Shown: positions 1 through 9,136 of the stretch, in pieces
Layout of the letters: every line of letters begins with the position of its first letter
How positions within the stretch are numbered: the stretch's first letter is position 1
DNA from: an uncultured Chthonomonas sp.
GTDB taxonomy: Bacteria; Armatimonadota; Chthonomonadetes; Chthonomonadales; Chthonomonadaceae
Length of the DNA: 54,640 nucleotides
Reading direction: 5' to 3'
Assembly: GCA_903859705.1 (NCBI GenBank)
Contig: CAIONQ010000098.1
Coordinates: 1 to 54,640, forward strand
The notes under the pieces: model-generated
What the model saw: the letters and a program-made list of their open reading frames with translations, nothing else
Databases searched by the model: none
Told to the model about the DNA's origin: nothing
Translations under genes and position numbers: made by a program

Positions 1-1
1 G

Positions 2-214
2 GAAGCAGCGGCACCGGCCGGCGGCAAAACGATCTACCTGAGCTCTGATCGCCCCGACCTGGTTGGCCTTCCTGCCAGCATCAAGATCGCAGCTGGTAAA
101 ACAAAGGGCACCGTTACCTTCCCAACCGCAAAGGTAGCTGGCAAAACGGTGGTTACAATCCACCTGCTCTGCGGAGATCGCATCAGCCGCGGCCTGCTAA
201 CCCTTACAAAGTAA
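2..214 (+). CDS. Ig-like repeat surface protein, 3' end only
   Basis: The frame is open from the left edge and ends with TAA at 212-214, giving about 70 C-terminal residues. The text has the look of a bacterial Ig-like beta-sandwich repeat: a segment ending in LPASIKIAAG, then TKGTVTFPT and VAGKTVVTIHL. The alternation of short hydrophobic strands and the ASI.I.AG.T.GT..F pattern are typical of repeat modules in large secreted or cell-wall proteins. No anchor follows the last repeat. It is followed by a strong terminator, so it is the last gene of an upstream unit. The family assignment rests on pattern only; the N-terminal part lies outside the window. Confidence 0.6.
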   Translation, partial: EAAAPAGGKTIYLSSDRPDLVGLPASIKIAAGKTKGTVTFPTAKVAGKTVVTIHLLCGDRISRGLLTLTK

Positions 215-266
215 AAAACAATCACCCAACCCGGGCAGAGAGCAAAGTTGCTCTCTACCCGCAATC

Positions 267-306
267 AGCCAGGCTGTGGCACCACCCACAGCCTGGCTTT
301 ATTTTG
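267..306 (+). terminator. Rho-independent terminator after the Ig-like protein
   Basis: A perfect 13-bp GC-rich stem (267-279 with 286-298) has a 6-base loop and is followed by TTATTTT. It separates the partial gene from the polysaccharide operon. Confidence 0.9.
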
Positions 307-382
307 CTTAATGGAGGATTAACGCCTGCGGTAGACAATAGCCACATAACAACCAATTGCACAGCGAGAGAGAACACCGCTC

Positions 383-1933
383 ATGTCGAAGAATCCTACA
401 GCCAGAACCGCCAGAAACGCAGCCGCAAGCTACCTACGCTTCTTTGTTTCTATGATGGTGATGTTTCTGCTTACGCCGTACATAATCCGGCATGTAGGGC
501 AGCAAGAGTTCGGGCTGTGGTCGTTAACCTTCTCGGTGCTCGGCTTCTTCGGCCTGTTAGATATGGGGTTAAGCTCCAGTGTGGTGCGGTATGTGGCGGA
601 GTGCCGCGGTGCTGGCGATATAGACCGTCGTAACCGCATGGTGAGCACGCTTTCCATTGTTTATCTGGTAATTACCACCGTAGCTGCCATTGCAGTTCTT
701 GCACTTTCGCACAACTACACCCGGCTCTTCTCCATTCCACTTGAGCAGCAGAGCCGCGCCGTTGCATTACTGTGGATCCTTGCCGCACGCACCAGCCTGT
801 TTGCGCTTCCGCTCAGCCTGTTCCAGGGGATCTTGTTTGGAGAGCAGCGCATCGCGCTGCTCAATGGTATTCAAATCAGCACAACCTTGCTGTATGGCTC
901 GCTTTCCTGGGTGGCGTTGGCGCATGGCTCCGGCCTGGTAACACTGGCCTGGATAAACCTTGGCGCAATGATACTGGAGTACACGCTGTATGCGGTGTTC
1001 GCGTTTCGTACAGTTGGCGATCTGCGGATATCGTGGAAGCTGGCAGATAGATCACTACTGCGCACTGTGGCTGGATTTAGTTTTGCTCAAAGCATTGTGA
1101 GCGTGGCTGCCCTGGTACGCTTGCGCACCGATCCTCTAATCGTTCAGTACTTTCTGCCGATTTCACAGGTGGCAATTTATGCGGTGGCCCTGCGCATTGC
1201 AGAAAGTGCACTGCTGTTAATCAAACAGGGAATAAATGTGCTTTCGCCGCTTATGGCGCAGTTGCATGGATCGGGCGATCATGATAAGATTCGCACCACA
1301 ATGCTTGGGGCAGGCAAACTCAGCTTTTTCGGGTCTACCCTGTTAACGGTTCCTATCTGTGTTTTCGCCACTCAGATTGTTTCAAGATGGGTTGGAACAG
1401 GGTTTGCATCTGCCGGGCCAACGTTGATTGTCCTGATGCTTTCCATGTGGCTTGTTACACCGCAGCTTGTTGCTGCGAGCGTGCTGGCCATGACAGGGCA
1501 TCACAAAATAACTGCACGCGCAGAAGTTGGCGGCATGCTTCTGAACCTGTGCGTGAGTATAGCGTTGGCGCGCCCATTGGGGCTGGCCGGGGTAGCGCTG
1601 GGCACGCTGGTATCAACGATTATTGTAGATCTGCTATATATCGTATCTTACGCGTGCAGGGTTAATGGCATAACCTATGGAACGTTTACAAAGAAGGTAT
1701 TGCTTGCGGGTTTTGTGCCCGGAGCGGTTCAGACAGCTATTACGCTTGCAATCAAGCTCACGCTGCCTGCTCTGAGTATTCCAGTCATGCTGCTGGGTTC
1801 TGTTGCGGGCGGGGCCGCAGCACTTGCAGTTTTCTACACACTTTATCTGGAGCCCGATGAGAAACGTGCGGTTCTCAAACGGCTTCGGCGTGGCAAAGAG
1901 ACAGATGTAACCGCTGTGGCGGTATCCGGATAA
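383..1933 (+). CDS. Polysaccharide flippase (Wzx/MATE-like)
   Basis: The 516-residue protein is almost entirely hydrophobic helices, about 12-14 of them, and begins with the RNAAASYLRFFVSMMVMFLL type of first helix seen in the polysaccharide biosynthesis protein/oligosaccharide flippase family. Members move lipid-linked repeat units across the inner membrane. The sequence QQEFGLWSL near residue 40 is the family's usual YG.W-like turn between helices 1 and 2. Start: ATG at 383, with GAGAGAGA about 10 bases upstream. It is the first gene of a unit with a Wzz-type protein and glycosyltransferases, which supports a role in exopolysaccharide export. The final 15 residues are a charged cytoplasmic tail. 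The exact substrate cannot be told. Confidence 0.85.
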   Translation: MSKNPTARTARNAAASYLRFFVSMMVMFLLTPYIIRHVGQQEFGLWSLTFSVLGFFGLLDMGLSSSVVRYVAECRGAGDIDRRNRMVSTLSIVYLVITTVAAIAVLALSHNYTRLFSIPLEQQSRAVALLWILAARTSLFALPLSLFQGILFGEQRIALLNGIQISTTLLYGSLSWVALAHGSGLVTLAWINLGAMILEYTLYAVFAFRTVGDLRISWKLADRSLLRTVAGFSFAQSIVSVAALVRLRTDPLIVQYFLPISQVAIYAVALRIAESALLLIKQGINVLSPLMAQLHGSGDHDKIRTTMLGAGKLSFFGSTLLTVPICVFATQIVSRWVGTGFASAGPTLIVLMLSMWLVTPQLVAASVLAMTGHHKITARAEVGGMLLNLCVSIALARPLGLAGVALGTLVSTIIVDLLYIVSYACRVNGITYGTFTKKVLLAGFVPGAVQTAITLAIKLTLPALSIPVMLLGSVAGGAAALAVFYTLYLEPDEKRAVLKRLRRGKETDVTAVAVSG

Positions 1934-1942
1934 TTGTTAACT

Positions 1943-4111
1943 ATGGAAACTGATCAGATTCAGGAACCCGAAGAACCTAAACAAAAATCGCTGCCCATCG
2001 ATTTCCGCGCCATTGCTATCGGAATTTTTAAGAAGCTTCCGATACTACTGGTATGCGTTGCTGCAGCCGCTTACGTTGGAAACAAAGAGGCTAAAAAATA
2101 CGGCAAGAAAACGTATAAGTCCGAAACGCTGGTGCGCTTTGAGCGCCATGGTGAAGTAAAGCCTGAAACCGATGAAAAAACCACTATCCTTACTTTGAAG
2201 GATACGGTTAAGACGGAGCGAAACCTCACCATAGTTAAGGAGATACTTGGCCTTAAAGAGCCATTGCCGGTAATTGGTAAAGCTCTGGATGTTCAGGTAC
2301 AAAAAAACACAACATTGATGGACATATCCGCTACCTGGAAAACTCCGGATACGGCTGCGGATATGGCAAATACGCTTCGAGATGTGTTTTTGAAACAGTA
2401 CCGAAGTGGTACCAAATCTGTGTTTGCAAACCAGGTTAAGGATCTGGCATCCCGCCTGCAGGAAGTAACGAAACAGATACAAGCGGCGGATTCCAACCTG
2501 CAGAAGTTCACTACCGCAAACCATCTGATAGATATCGATAAACAATCTCGCGCATTGCTGGAAGAATCGAACTCAATGAGTGTTCTTCTGGAACAGGCGC
2601 AGGCCGATCGGCAGACAGTAGAAGAGCAGTCGGCAAAGCTCGATAGAGTGGTTACGGATCTTAAAGATAAGGTTGCTAAAGAGCAGAACACCAATGCAAG
2701 CCTTGAGAGCCTTAGTGATCTTAACATACGCATCGGCAAGCTAAAAGAGTCTATTCGAGAAGACAAAGAGTATCGTGCCAATGTGATAGAAATGTCTGAG
2801 AAACAGGATGAGATGGAGCGCGCTAAGAAGCTTATGCAGATGGGCGCAATCTCTCAGCTTGAATATCAACGCGCGGTTGCAGCATTTGATAAGGCGAAGG
2901 TAGCAGCTCAGGATACGGATCAAATCAAAGGCTGGCGGCAAGAGCTTGATAAGCTGCAGAAGGTGGTTATCCCAAAAGATGGCGTGCTTGCGCCTTCCGG
3001 GCCAATACTGCAGGAGATGCTGATCAAGACTTTCGATATTCAGCTGCAGCGGGTAGCCGTACAGGAGCGAGTGGCCTCACTTAGCCGCGCTTATAAGCGT
3101 GTAAAAGATCAGCTCGAACGTATTCCAGATTTGCAGCGCCAGTACGACATTTTAAATCGCAACGTACTCTCTCTAACGGAAGAACGTAAATCGGTTGAAG
3201 AGCGCCTGGCAGTAATGAAGCGTGCCTCGGAAGCGGAAACCCCGGATTTTAGCCCGGTAACCGAGGCATCTGCCGAACGAAGCCCTGTAAGCTCCAGCTC
3301 TAAAATGATCAAACTTGGAATTATCGGGGGCGGAGCCTTTGCCGGTCTGTTAATAGTGCTGATCCTCGAGTTTATGGATACCACCATACGCACCGGCCGA
3401 GAAGTTGAAATCCGTATGAAGACCGTGCTAATTGGTGAGATGCAGAACCGCCGTAGAGGCGCTCTGTTCACCAGCATAACGGATAGAAAACAGGCAGAAA
3501 CCGATACATTGATGGCTCAGAAGGTGCGCCAGTTGCTGCCACGTGGAGAGCCCACACACCTGCTACTTGTTTCGGCTACTGGTGCCGAGGGTATCGGCGA
3601 AATTGGCGCAAACCTTGCTGCCTGTTTTGGCCGCCAGGGGGAACGCTGCCTGTTTGTAGATATGCTATCTGCAGGGGCAGAGCAGGCCGCACTTAAGCCT
3701 CTTACAGAGGGCACCGGCGTGGATGGCAGGTTACTTCAGGCGTTTTTGGCCGGCGATAAGGTGGATGTAGATGCTATTGCAAAACCATCTACTCAGCAGG
3801 GGGTATCTGTTATTTCCCGCTGTGGCGAACCGATAAGCCCGGATCACCTGAGCTCCAACCGAATGGGTGAGCTTATCGAAGGCCTTAAAACAACCTATCC
3901 AATCATCATAACGGTTGCTTCTCCAATAGAAGATTCTATGGAGCCTCAGTTGCTTTCACGCTTTGCCGACAAGGTAGTGTTTGTAACGCGCAGCCGCAAG
4001 AATCGGGGTTCCAAGCTGCGATCTGCTATCGGCCGCATGGAGGCAGCGGGTGCAGCAGTATCGGGAGCAATTCTCATAGGGATGCAGCGCATCTATATGA
4101 GCAAGGAGTAA
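1943..4111 (+). CDS. Wzz/GumC chain-length protein with degenerate BY-kinase domain
   Basis: Start: the frame also opens with TTG at 1934, directly after the previous stop; the ATG at 1943 is preferred. Order of parts (numbering from the TTG): cytoplasmic tail, transmembrane helix around residues 36-52 (LPILLVCVAAAAYVG), a long periplasmic coiled-coil region to about 455, a second helix about 457-477 rich in glycine, and a cytoplasmic P-loop-like domain from about 540. This is the GumC/Wzc plan for polysaccharide chain-length control and export. The kinase half is degenerate: the Walker A position reads ATGAEGIGEIGANLA, where GKS/T is expected, so the ATP-binding lysine is gone. The A' motif (CLFVDM) and the Walker B region (YPIIITVASP) have lost their usual aspartates, and there is no C-terminal tyrosine cluster. 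It is probably structural rather than a kinase. Confidence 0.85.
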   Translation: METDQIQEPEEPKQKSLPIDFRAIAIGIFKKLPILLVCVAAAAYVGNKEAKKYGKKTYKSETLVRFERHGEVKPETDEKTTILTLKDTVKTERNLTIVKEILGLKEPLPVIGKALDVQVQKNTTLMDISATWKTPDTAADMANTLRDVFLKQYRSGTKSVFANQVKDLASRLQEVTKQIQAADSNLQKFTTANHLIDIDKQSRALLEESNSMSVLLEQAQADRQTVEEQSAKLDRVVTDLKDKVAKEQNTNASLESLSDLNIRIGKLKESIREDKEYRANVIEMSEKQDEMERAKKLMQMGAISQLEYQRAVAAFDKAKVAAQDTDQIKGWRQELDKLQKVVIPKDGVLAPSGPILQEMLIKTFDIQLQRVAVQERVASLSRAYKRVKDQLERIPDLQRQYDILNRNVLSLTEERKSVEERLAVMKRASEAETPDFSPVTEASAERSPVSSSSKMIKLGIIGGGAFAGLLIVLILEFMDTTIRTGREVEIRMKTVLIGEMQNRRRGALFTSITDRKQAETDTLMAQKVRQLLPRGEPTHLLLVSATGAEGIGEIGANLAACFGRQGERCLFVDMLSAGAEQAALKPLTEGTGVDGRLLQAFLAGDKVDVDAIAKPSTQQGVSVISRCGEPISPDHLSSNRMGELIEGLKTTYPIIITVASPIEDSMEPQLLSRFADKVVFVTRSRKNRGSKLRSAIGRMEAAGAAVSGAILIGMQRIYMSKE

Positions 4112-4156
4112 AGGGCACAACGCCCACTGCTGGTTGAACCTGGCAGAAAGCCTGCT

Positions 4157-5368
4157 ATGAAAATTCTGGTGCTAACAAATCTGTACCCGCCTCATGTGTT
4201 GGGTGGGTACGAAATTCTGTGCGAGCAGGTGTGCCGCCTGCTGCAAGAATCAGGGCATACGCTGCATGTACTGACGTCGGATCATGGGCTTGCACCCACC
4301 GAGCCGAAACAAGAAGTTGCAAATGGTATTTCGATTGATCGTGCACTCACGTTATATGTACCATTTGATAAGCCGGCCGAACGGTGCAGGCAAGAGCGCT
4401 CTGTGCTGGGTAAACAAAATACAAAGGCCACTCAGGATGCCATACGCGGGTTCCAGCCGGATGTAATCTTTGTTTGGAGCATGCTGCGGGTAACTATTGC
4501 GCCTGCTAAGGCTGCGGAAGCAAGCGGTATCCCCACGGTTTACACGTTTAATGATGAGAACATCTGCTCTTATCAGGCGGCGAAGTTTGAACTCTCGCCT
4601 CGGAAAGCGGCAGCCTGGTTATTAGATGCCACCATGCGGCAGATTACCCTGGATGGCCTTAGGTTTCCGATTTCTACGTGTATTAGCCAACGTCTTAAAG
4701 ACAATCTGCTTGAGCGCGGCCTGCCAATTCAGAACTCACGTGTTATTTATCAGGGCATTCCCATAGAACGGTTTCCGCTTAAAGCAGAACCAGGGGTAAT
4801 ACCGCCGGGCCAACCGGCCCGGCTTCTGTATGCCGGGCAACTGCACCATTACAAGGGGGTGCACACCATACTTGAAGCCGCCAAAACCCTGTGTGAGCGC
4901 GGTGTAGAGTTTAGCATTGATCTTGCAGGCGATGGCCCGGCGCCTTACAAAGCCGAGCTGAAACGCGAGGCCGATGCCAGCGGTGCAACCGTGAGGTTCC
5001 TGGGTAAACAGGGGCATGAGGCTATGCCTGCACTCTATCGCGAACACGATATCTTTCTGTTTCCATCTATCTGGCCAGAACCCTTTGGGTTAACGCATCT
5101 GGAAGCAATGGCCTCTGGCCTGCCCGTTGTTAGCACTGCTGGCGGCGGCCAGGGCGAGTTTTTGCGAGATGGTGAAAATGCCCTTGTATTCAAAGAGGCC
5201 GATTCGGATGGACTTGCTGCTGCAATTCTGAGACTGATTGAGAACCCGGATCTGCGGCTAAAAATAGCGCTTGAGGGCCGCAGAACGGTAGAACAACAGT
5301 TCACACTAAGTGATTATGTGGCCAGGTTGGATGGATTTCTTAAAGAGGCCACAGGAGGCAGGCAGTGA
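4157..5368 (+). CDS. Glycosyltransferase family 4
   Basis: The 403-residue protein has two Rossmann-like halves in the GT-B fold. The N-terminal acceptor domain begins MKILVLTNLYPPHVLGGYE, with the glycine-rich loop of GT4 enzymes. The C-terminal donor-binding domain carries LLYAGQLHHYKGV and the signature EPFGLTHLEAMASG followed by LPVV. These retaining enzymes add a sugar from a nucleotide-sugar donor to a growing lipid-linked glycan on the cytoplasmic face of the membrane. It lies 45 bases after the Wzz-like gene and overlaps the next glycosyltransferase by 4 bases. The donor and acceptor sugars cannot be deduced. Confidence 0.9.
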   Translation: MKILVLTNLYPPHVLGGYEILCEQVCRLLQESGHTLHVLTSDHGLAPTEPKQEVANGISIDRALTLYVPFDKPAERCRQERSVLGKQNTKATQDAIRGFQPDVIFVWSMLRVTIAPAKAAEASGIPTVYTFNDENICSYQAAKFELSPRKAAAWLLDATMRQITLDGLRFPISTCISQRLKDNLLERGLPIQNSRVIYQGIPIERFPLKAEPGVIPPGQPARLLYAGQLHHYKGVHTILEAAKTLCERGVEFSIDLAGDGPAPYKAELKREADASGATVRFLGKQGHEAMPALYREHDIFLFPSIWPEPFGLTHLEAMASGLPVVSTAGGGQGEFLRDGENALVFKEADSDGLAAAILRLIENPDLRLKIALEGRRTVEQQFTLSDYVARLDGFLKEATGGRQ

Positions 5369-6603
5369 AAACTGTTCAGGTACCAAGACGCTTTGTTACA
5401 CACTCCTGGGGCGGTACCGAAACAGTGGTGCTTCAAACCAGCAAACGGCTGATTGAACGGGGACATCCCACCGAAATACTGTGCCCGGATGCACTTGCCA
5501 ATAATAGGTCGGAAGTTATTGATGGCGTATCTGTTCGGCGTTTTTCGTACTTTTATCCGTATTTTGGGCTGAGTGCAGAGGCAAAAAAGCGTCTGGACGA
5601 AAAGGGAGGAAACATGTTTTCGTTTCCCCTGATGCGTGCACTTAAAAAAGAACCCGGGTTGGATCTGATTCATCTTCATACAGGCAACAGAATTGGCGGC
5701 ATCGGGCGATTTGTGGCAGAAAAGCGTGGAATACCCTATGTAATTTCGCTGCATGGTGGGCTTAATGATGTGCCTACAGAGGAGGCTGCCGCATGGACAG
5801 AGCCTACCAGGGGAGCATTTGAGTGGGGCAAACTGCTTGGTATGTGGGTTGGCTCCCGGCGAATAATGCAGGAAGCTGCTGCCATATTGTGTGTTGGCAA
5901 GGCAGAGCAGGAGATTACCAGTAAGAAGTACCCCAACACAAATGTACTTTACCTACCGAACGGAGTGAGCTCTGCCCGGTTTGCTGAGGGTGATGGGGCG
6001 GCATTTCGAAGCAAGTATGGCCTGCCACAGAATGCCCGCATTGTAGGCTCCATTGGCCGAATAGATCCTCAGAAGAATCAGCTATTTCTCATAAACGCCC
6101 TGCCACAGCTTCTGCAGCAAGAATCCAAAACTCACCTGCTTTTTGTGGGCCATGTAACCAATCCGCCTTACCATGAAAAGCTTAAAGCGGAGATTACACG
6201 GCTGGGGCTGGATAAGCACGTAACCATTATTCCTGGCCTGGATGCAGGGGGCGCATCTCTATCTGATGCGTATCATACCATTGATGTTTTTGTATTGCCC
6301 TCTATACATGAACCCTTCGGCATTGTGATATTAGAAGCCTGGGCAGCTGGCAAACCAGTTATTGCGGCGCGCGTAGGTGGCATTCCGTCTTTTGTACAGG
6401 ATGGCATTAACGGCCTGCTGTATGAGCCGGGCAACCAGGAAGCCTTTTTGCAGGCAATGAGCAGGCTTGTGGGCTCGGCAGAACTGCGGCAGCATCTGGC
6501 TGTTGCAGGGAAAGATACCGCTGTAACTCAGTATGACTGGGACGTTATAACCGACCAGTTGCTAAAAATTTATACAGAAGCTATTGAAAAGCACCGCAAA
6601 TAA
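5365..6603 (+). CDS. Glycosyltransferase family 4
   Basis: The 412-residue GT-B protein starts with GTG at 5365; the GTGA overlaps the preceding stop, and AGGAGG lies just upstream, so translation is coupled. The N-terminal half has the HSWGGTETVV glycine-rich loop. The C-terminal half has IGRIDPQKNQ and EPFGIVILEAWAAG, with the two acidic residues (E..FG..xxEA) that hold the nucleotide-sugar donor. It belongs to the same EPS assembly unit as its neighbours. It is less similar to the flanking GT4 proteins than a recent duplicate would be, so it probably performs a distinct addition step. Confidence 0.9.
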   Translation: MKTVQVPRRFVTHSWGGTETVVLQTSKRLIERGHPTEILCPDALANNRSEVIDGVSVRRFSYFYPYFGLSAEAKKRLDEKGGNMFSFPLMRALKKEPGLDLIHLHTGNRIGGIGRFVAEKRGIPYVISLHGGLNDVPTEEAAAWTEPTRGAFEWGKLLGMWVGSRRIMQEAAAILCVGKAEQEITSKKYPNTNVLYLPNGVSSARFAEGDGAAFRSKYGLPQNARIVGSIGRIDPQKNQLFLINALPQLLQQESKTHLLFVGHVTNPPYHEKLKAEITRLGLDKHVTIIPGLDAGGASLSDAYHTIDVFVLPSIHEPFGIVILEAWAAGKPVIAARVGGIPSFVQDGINGLLYEPGNQEAFLQAMSRLVGSAELRQHLAVAGKDTAVTQYDWDVITDQLLKIYTEAIEKHRK

Positions 6604-6653
6604 CAAATTTATGTGCCTGGCCTACTGCGCTTCCGTCAATTAACGGAGCTTTA

Positions 6654-6737
6654 ATGGCGAAACAGCATAATGATCCTGACGATGAATTCGACAGATCCCT
6701 GTTCGCTGTGACGTTCCAGAGTCAGGAGGCTCGGTAA
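6654..6737 (+). CDS. Possible 27-residue small protein ahead of the third glycosyltransferase
   Basis: An ATG at 6654, with GGAG 8 bases upstream, opens a frame for MAKQHNDPDDEFDRSLFAV and eight more residues. It ends with TAA three bases before the next gene's ATG. The next gene's AGGAGG (6724-6729) lies inside this small frame, a layout that suggests translational coupling or a leader-type arrangement. The peptide is highly charged, with no signal peptide. It is too short to assign a family. It could be spurious, but the placement, RBS and codon make-up are better than chance. Confidence 0.4.
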   Translation: MAKQHNDPDDEFDRSLFAVTFQSQEAR

Positions 6738-6740
6738 GAT

Positions 6741-7904
6741 ATGCACATCCTGTGGATTAACGAAGTGGCCACTATGACCGGTGGCTGTGAGCGGTACATT
6801 GTAGAATCTGTGAACCATCTGCGGACGGTTGGTTTTCGTTCTTCCCTACTATATGCTGTGGATGGCGGGTGCGATCCCGAATTCACCGGTGTTTTTGATG
6901 CCGCATTTCCGATGGTCGATGTTGCGGCCCAGATTGAAGCGCTTGCGCCAGATGTAATCTATGTACACCGTCTCAGCAACCTGGAGGCACTACAGGCTGT
7001 TGCTGGCAGCGGCGTTCCGGTGGCACGTTTCTTCCATGATCACAAACTGTTTTGCCTGCGAGAACACAAGTACACGGCAGTAGGTCAGCACACCTGCACC
7101 CAGCGCATTGGCCTGGGCTGCTACGCATGCCTTGGCTTTGTTTCCAAAACTGCAGGTTTCCCGGGCATCGGGGTGCGGACCTTAACCCGCCTTGAAAGAG
7201 AACAGCGGATCAACCGCACCTTCGATGCGTTTGTTGTTGCTTCTGAGTACATGCGAGGCGAAATTGTGCAGCATGGCTTTGAGGCCTCGCGGGTTCATGT
7301 GAACCAGTTGTACGCAGAGCCAATGGAGGCTGATGCGTCTATCGAGCGTGATCCCAATCTCCTTGCCTTTGCAGGGCAGCTAACTACGGGCAAGGGGGTA
7401 GACACGCTATTAACCGCTCTTAAAATGAGCAAATCCAACGCTAAGTTGATAATCGGCGGCACTGGCAAGTTTGCAGAAGCATACATGCAGATGGCCGAGA
7501 GACTGGGTATTTCAGACAGAGTAACTTTTGCAGGGCGGCTCTCGAGCGAACAGCTCGCTACCCTGTATCAGCGCGCGGCTTGTGTAGTTGTTCCAAGCCG
7601 TGCGCCCGAAACGTTCGGCCTAATCGGACCTGAGGCCATGCGTTTCGGCACACCGGTCATCGCAACGAAAGTTGGCGGGATGAATGAGTGGCTGATCGAA
7701 GAGCAAACCGGACTTGCTGTTCCGGTCAATAGCCCTCAACATCTTTCGGATGCGATCGACCGGATGCTTTTAGAGCCCGGCCTGCGGCAGAAACTTGGCG
7801 CGGGAGCTGTGGCGAAGTACCAGGCAGAGTTCCGCCCAGAGCGCCATCGCCGGCGCCTGGTGAACCTGCTATGTGAGCTTGCTTCCAAAGGAATCAACAA
7901 ATGA
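6741..7904 (+). CDS. Glycosyltransferase family 4 with Cys-rich insert
   Basis: The 387-residue GT-B protein has a strong AGGAGG 11 bases before the ATG. The acceptor domain holds HDHKLFCLREHKY and a following cysteine cluster (CTQ..GLGCYACLGF) around residues 95-132. A similar H-D-H and cysteine pattern is seen in a subset of GT4 enzymes of exopolysaccharide clusters. The donor domain shows FAGQLTTGKGV and PETFGLIGPEAMRFG, the usual E..FG....EA nucleotide-sugar site. It ends with ATGA, shared with the start of the nucleotidyltransferase-like gene. The function of the four closely spaced cysteines is unknown; metal binding is a guess. Confidence 0.88.
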   Translation: MHILWINEVATMTGGCERYIVESVNHLRTVGFRSSLLYAVDGGCDPEFTGVFDAAFPMVDVAAQIEALAPDVIYVHRLSNLEALQAVAGSGVPVARFFHDHKLFCLREHKYTAVGQHTCTQRIGLGCYACLGFVSKTAGFPGIGVRTLTRLEREQRINRTFDAFVVASEYMRGEIVQHGFEASRVHVNQLYAEPMEADASIERDPNLLAFAGQLTTGKGVDTLLTALKMSKSNAKLIIGGTGKFAEAYMQMAERLGISDRVTFAGRLSSEQLATLYQRAACVVVPSRAPETFGLIGPEAMRFGTPVIATKVGGMNEWLIEEQTGLAVPVNSPQHLSDAIDRMLLEPGLRQKLGAGAVAKYQAEFRPERHRRRLVNLLCELASKGINK

Positions 7905-9136
7905 CAACCCCTAACTACGGCAAGTTCACGGTATACGGATCGCAGGATGTTGAGCGCGCAATTACGGAGATGGTTGCAGAGGCGAGCGCTGCCATTGCCA
8001 GGGAGCTTGCGGCCGATAAGTACAAAGCACTTGTGCTAATTGGCGGTTATGGCCGTGGTGAGGGCGGGGTTGAGATGGCTGGCGGGATTCAAAAGCCGCA
8101 CAATAACCTGGATTTTCTCCTGATTTTAAACGACTCCGCTGCTGCCGAATCTAGTGAGATAAAGCAGAAGCTGGATGCGATTCTGTACGATCTTTCAAAG
8201 CAGTGTGGCCTTGGAATGGATCTGGGCATTATTACCACGGGCAAACTGCGGAATTCGCCCTGCCTTGTAATGTGGCATGATATGCGGTTTGGCCACAAAA
8301 CCTTACTGGGAGATTCCGAATATGTTCCTTCCCTAACCCGTTTCTCTCCTGAACGCATCGATCCATCTGATATCCGAAACCTGCTGGTTAACCGGGGCAC
8401 CTTGCTGGTGATTAATCAGATGCTGCTGGAGAAACCGGAACTCACTGAGGAGGCGAGCAGAACCGTTGTGAAGCATGCCATGAAGGCCATTATTGGCTAT
8501 GGCGATGCCCTTCTGTTTTCTGTAGGTAAATACCACTGGAGTTATGTAGAGAAGCAGAAGCGCATGGCTAGCAGCACTGAGGTTGCCGCAGATTTTCGAC
8601 GGCTTTACGATGCAGCATGCGAATTCAGATTCAGGCCAGATTACTCTGGCTGGCTTAGCCGAGATCTGCGTGCATGGATGCAGGAGCTTATTAGCGCCCT
8701 TGAGCCCGTTCATCTGGCATTTGAGGCTGTGCGCTTAAATCACCCCGGGTTAACCTGGGAGCAGTATGCGGATACTGCCTTTCGCCACAACCTGTCCGAA
8801 GATATCACATCTCCTCGCAGCATAGCGCGCAAAACCATGCGATTGCTGCAGCCGCTACCCACCTTACCCGGAGCTGATTTACTCACGCAACTGGGATACA
8901 AGTGCGGTGGTTGGCGTGGTTCTCTGCCAATTCTATTTCCTGTAATTGCCTACCCGTTGGATGCGCCACGATATAGAAAACGTGCACAACAGCTGCTTGA
9001 GGCTGCCGATGAATCTCCCCAGGCCCTGCGCAGGGCATACTTGCGGTGCTGGTCTACTTACGGAGATACGAACTTCGGTACAGTACTTAAGAAGCTGGGC
9101 CTCAGTCTGGATATGCCTTCTGAGTCGGCTATATAA
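7901..9136 (+). CDS. Nucleotidyltransferase-like protein of the polysaccharide operon
   Basis: The 411-residue protein overlaps the previous gene by 4 bases (ATGA). Near residue 49 it has LIGGYGRGEGG, then NNLDFLLIL about 20 residues later. This resembles the G-S/G-x-x-RGE loop and the following acidic strand of the polymerase-beta nucleotidyltransferase fold. The canonical DxD pair appears as N-x-D, so catalysis is uncertain. The rest, about 300 residues, is helical with no recognised domain. Position at the end of a glycosyltransferase operon suggests modification of the glycan or of a nucleotide-linked intermediate. I have no closer name for it. Confidence 0.55.
   Translation: MTTPNYGKFTVYGSQDVERAITEMVAEASAAIARELAADKYKALVLIGGYGRGEGGVEMAGGIQKPHNNLDFLLILNDSAAAESSEIKQKLDAILYDLSKQCGLGMDLGIITTGKLRNSPCLVMWHDMRFGHKTLLGDSEYVPSLTRFSPERIDPSDIRNLLVNRGTLLVINQMLLEKPELTEEASRTVVKHAMKAIIGYGDALLFSVGKYHWSYVEKQKRMASSTEVAADFRRLYDAACEFRFRPDYSGWLSRDLRAWMQELISALEPVHLAFEAVRLNHPGLTWEQYADTAFRHNLSEDITSPRSIARKTMRLLQPLPTLPGADLLTQLGYKCGGWRGSLPILFPVIAYPLDAPRYRKRAQQLLEAADESPQALRRAYLRCWSTYGDTNFGTVLKKLGLSLDMPSESAI

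Noticed and set aside
304-633. Plus-strand frame of 109 residues overlapping the flippase
   Set aside because: It lies in another frame of the flippase gene, is rich in C/R/V in a way typical of a shadow, and has no domain.
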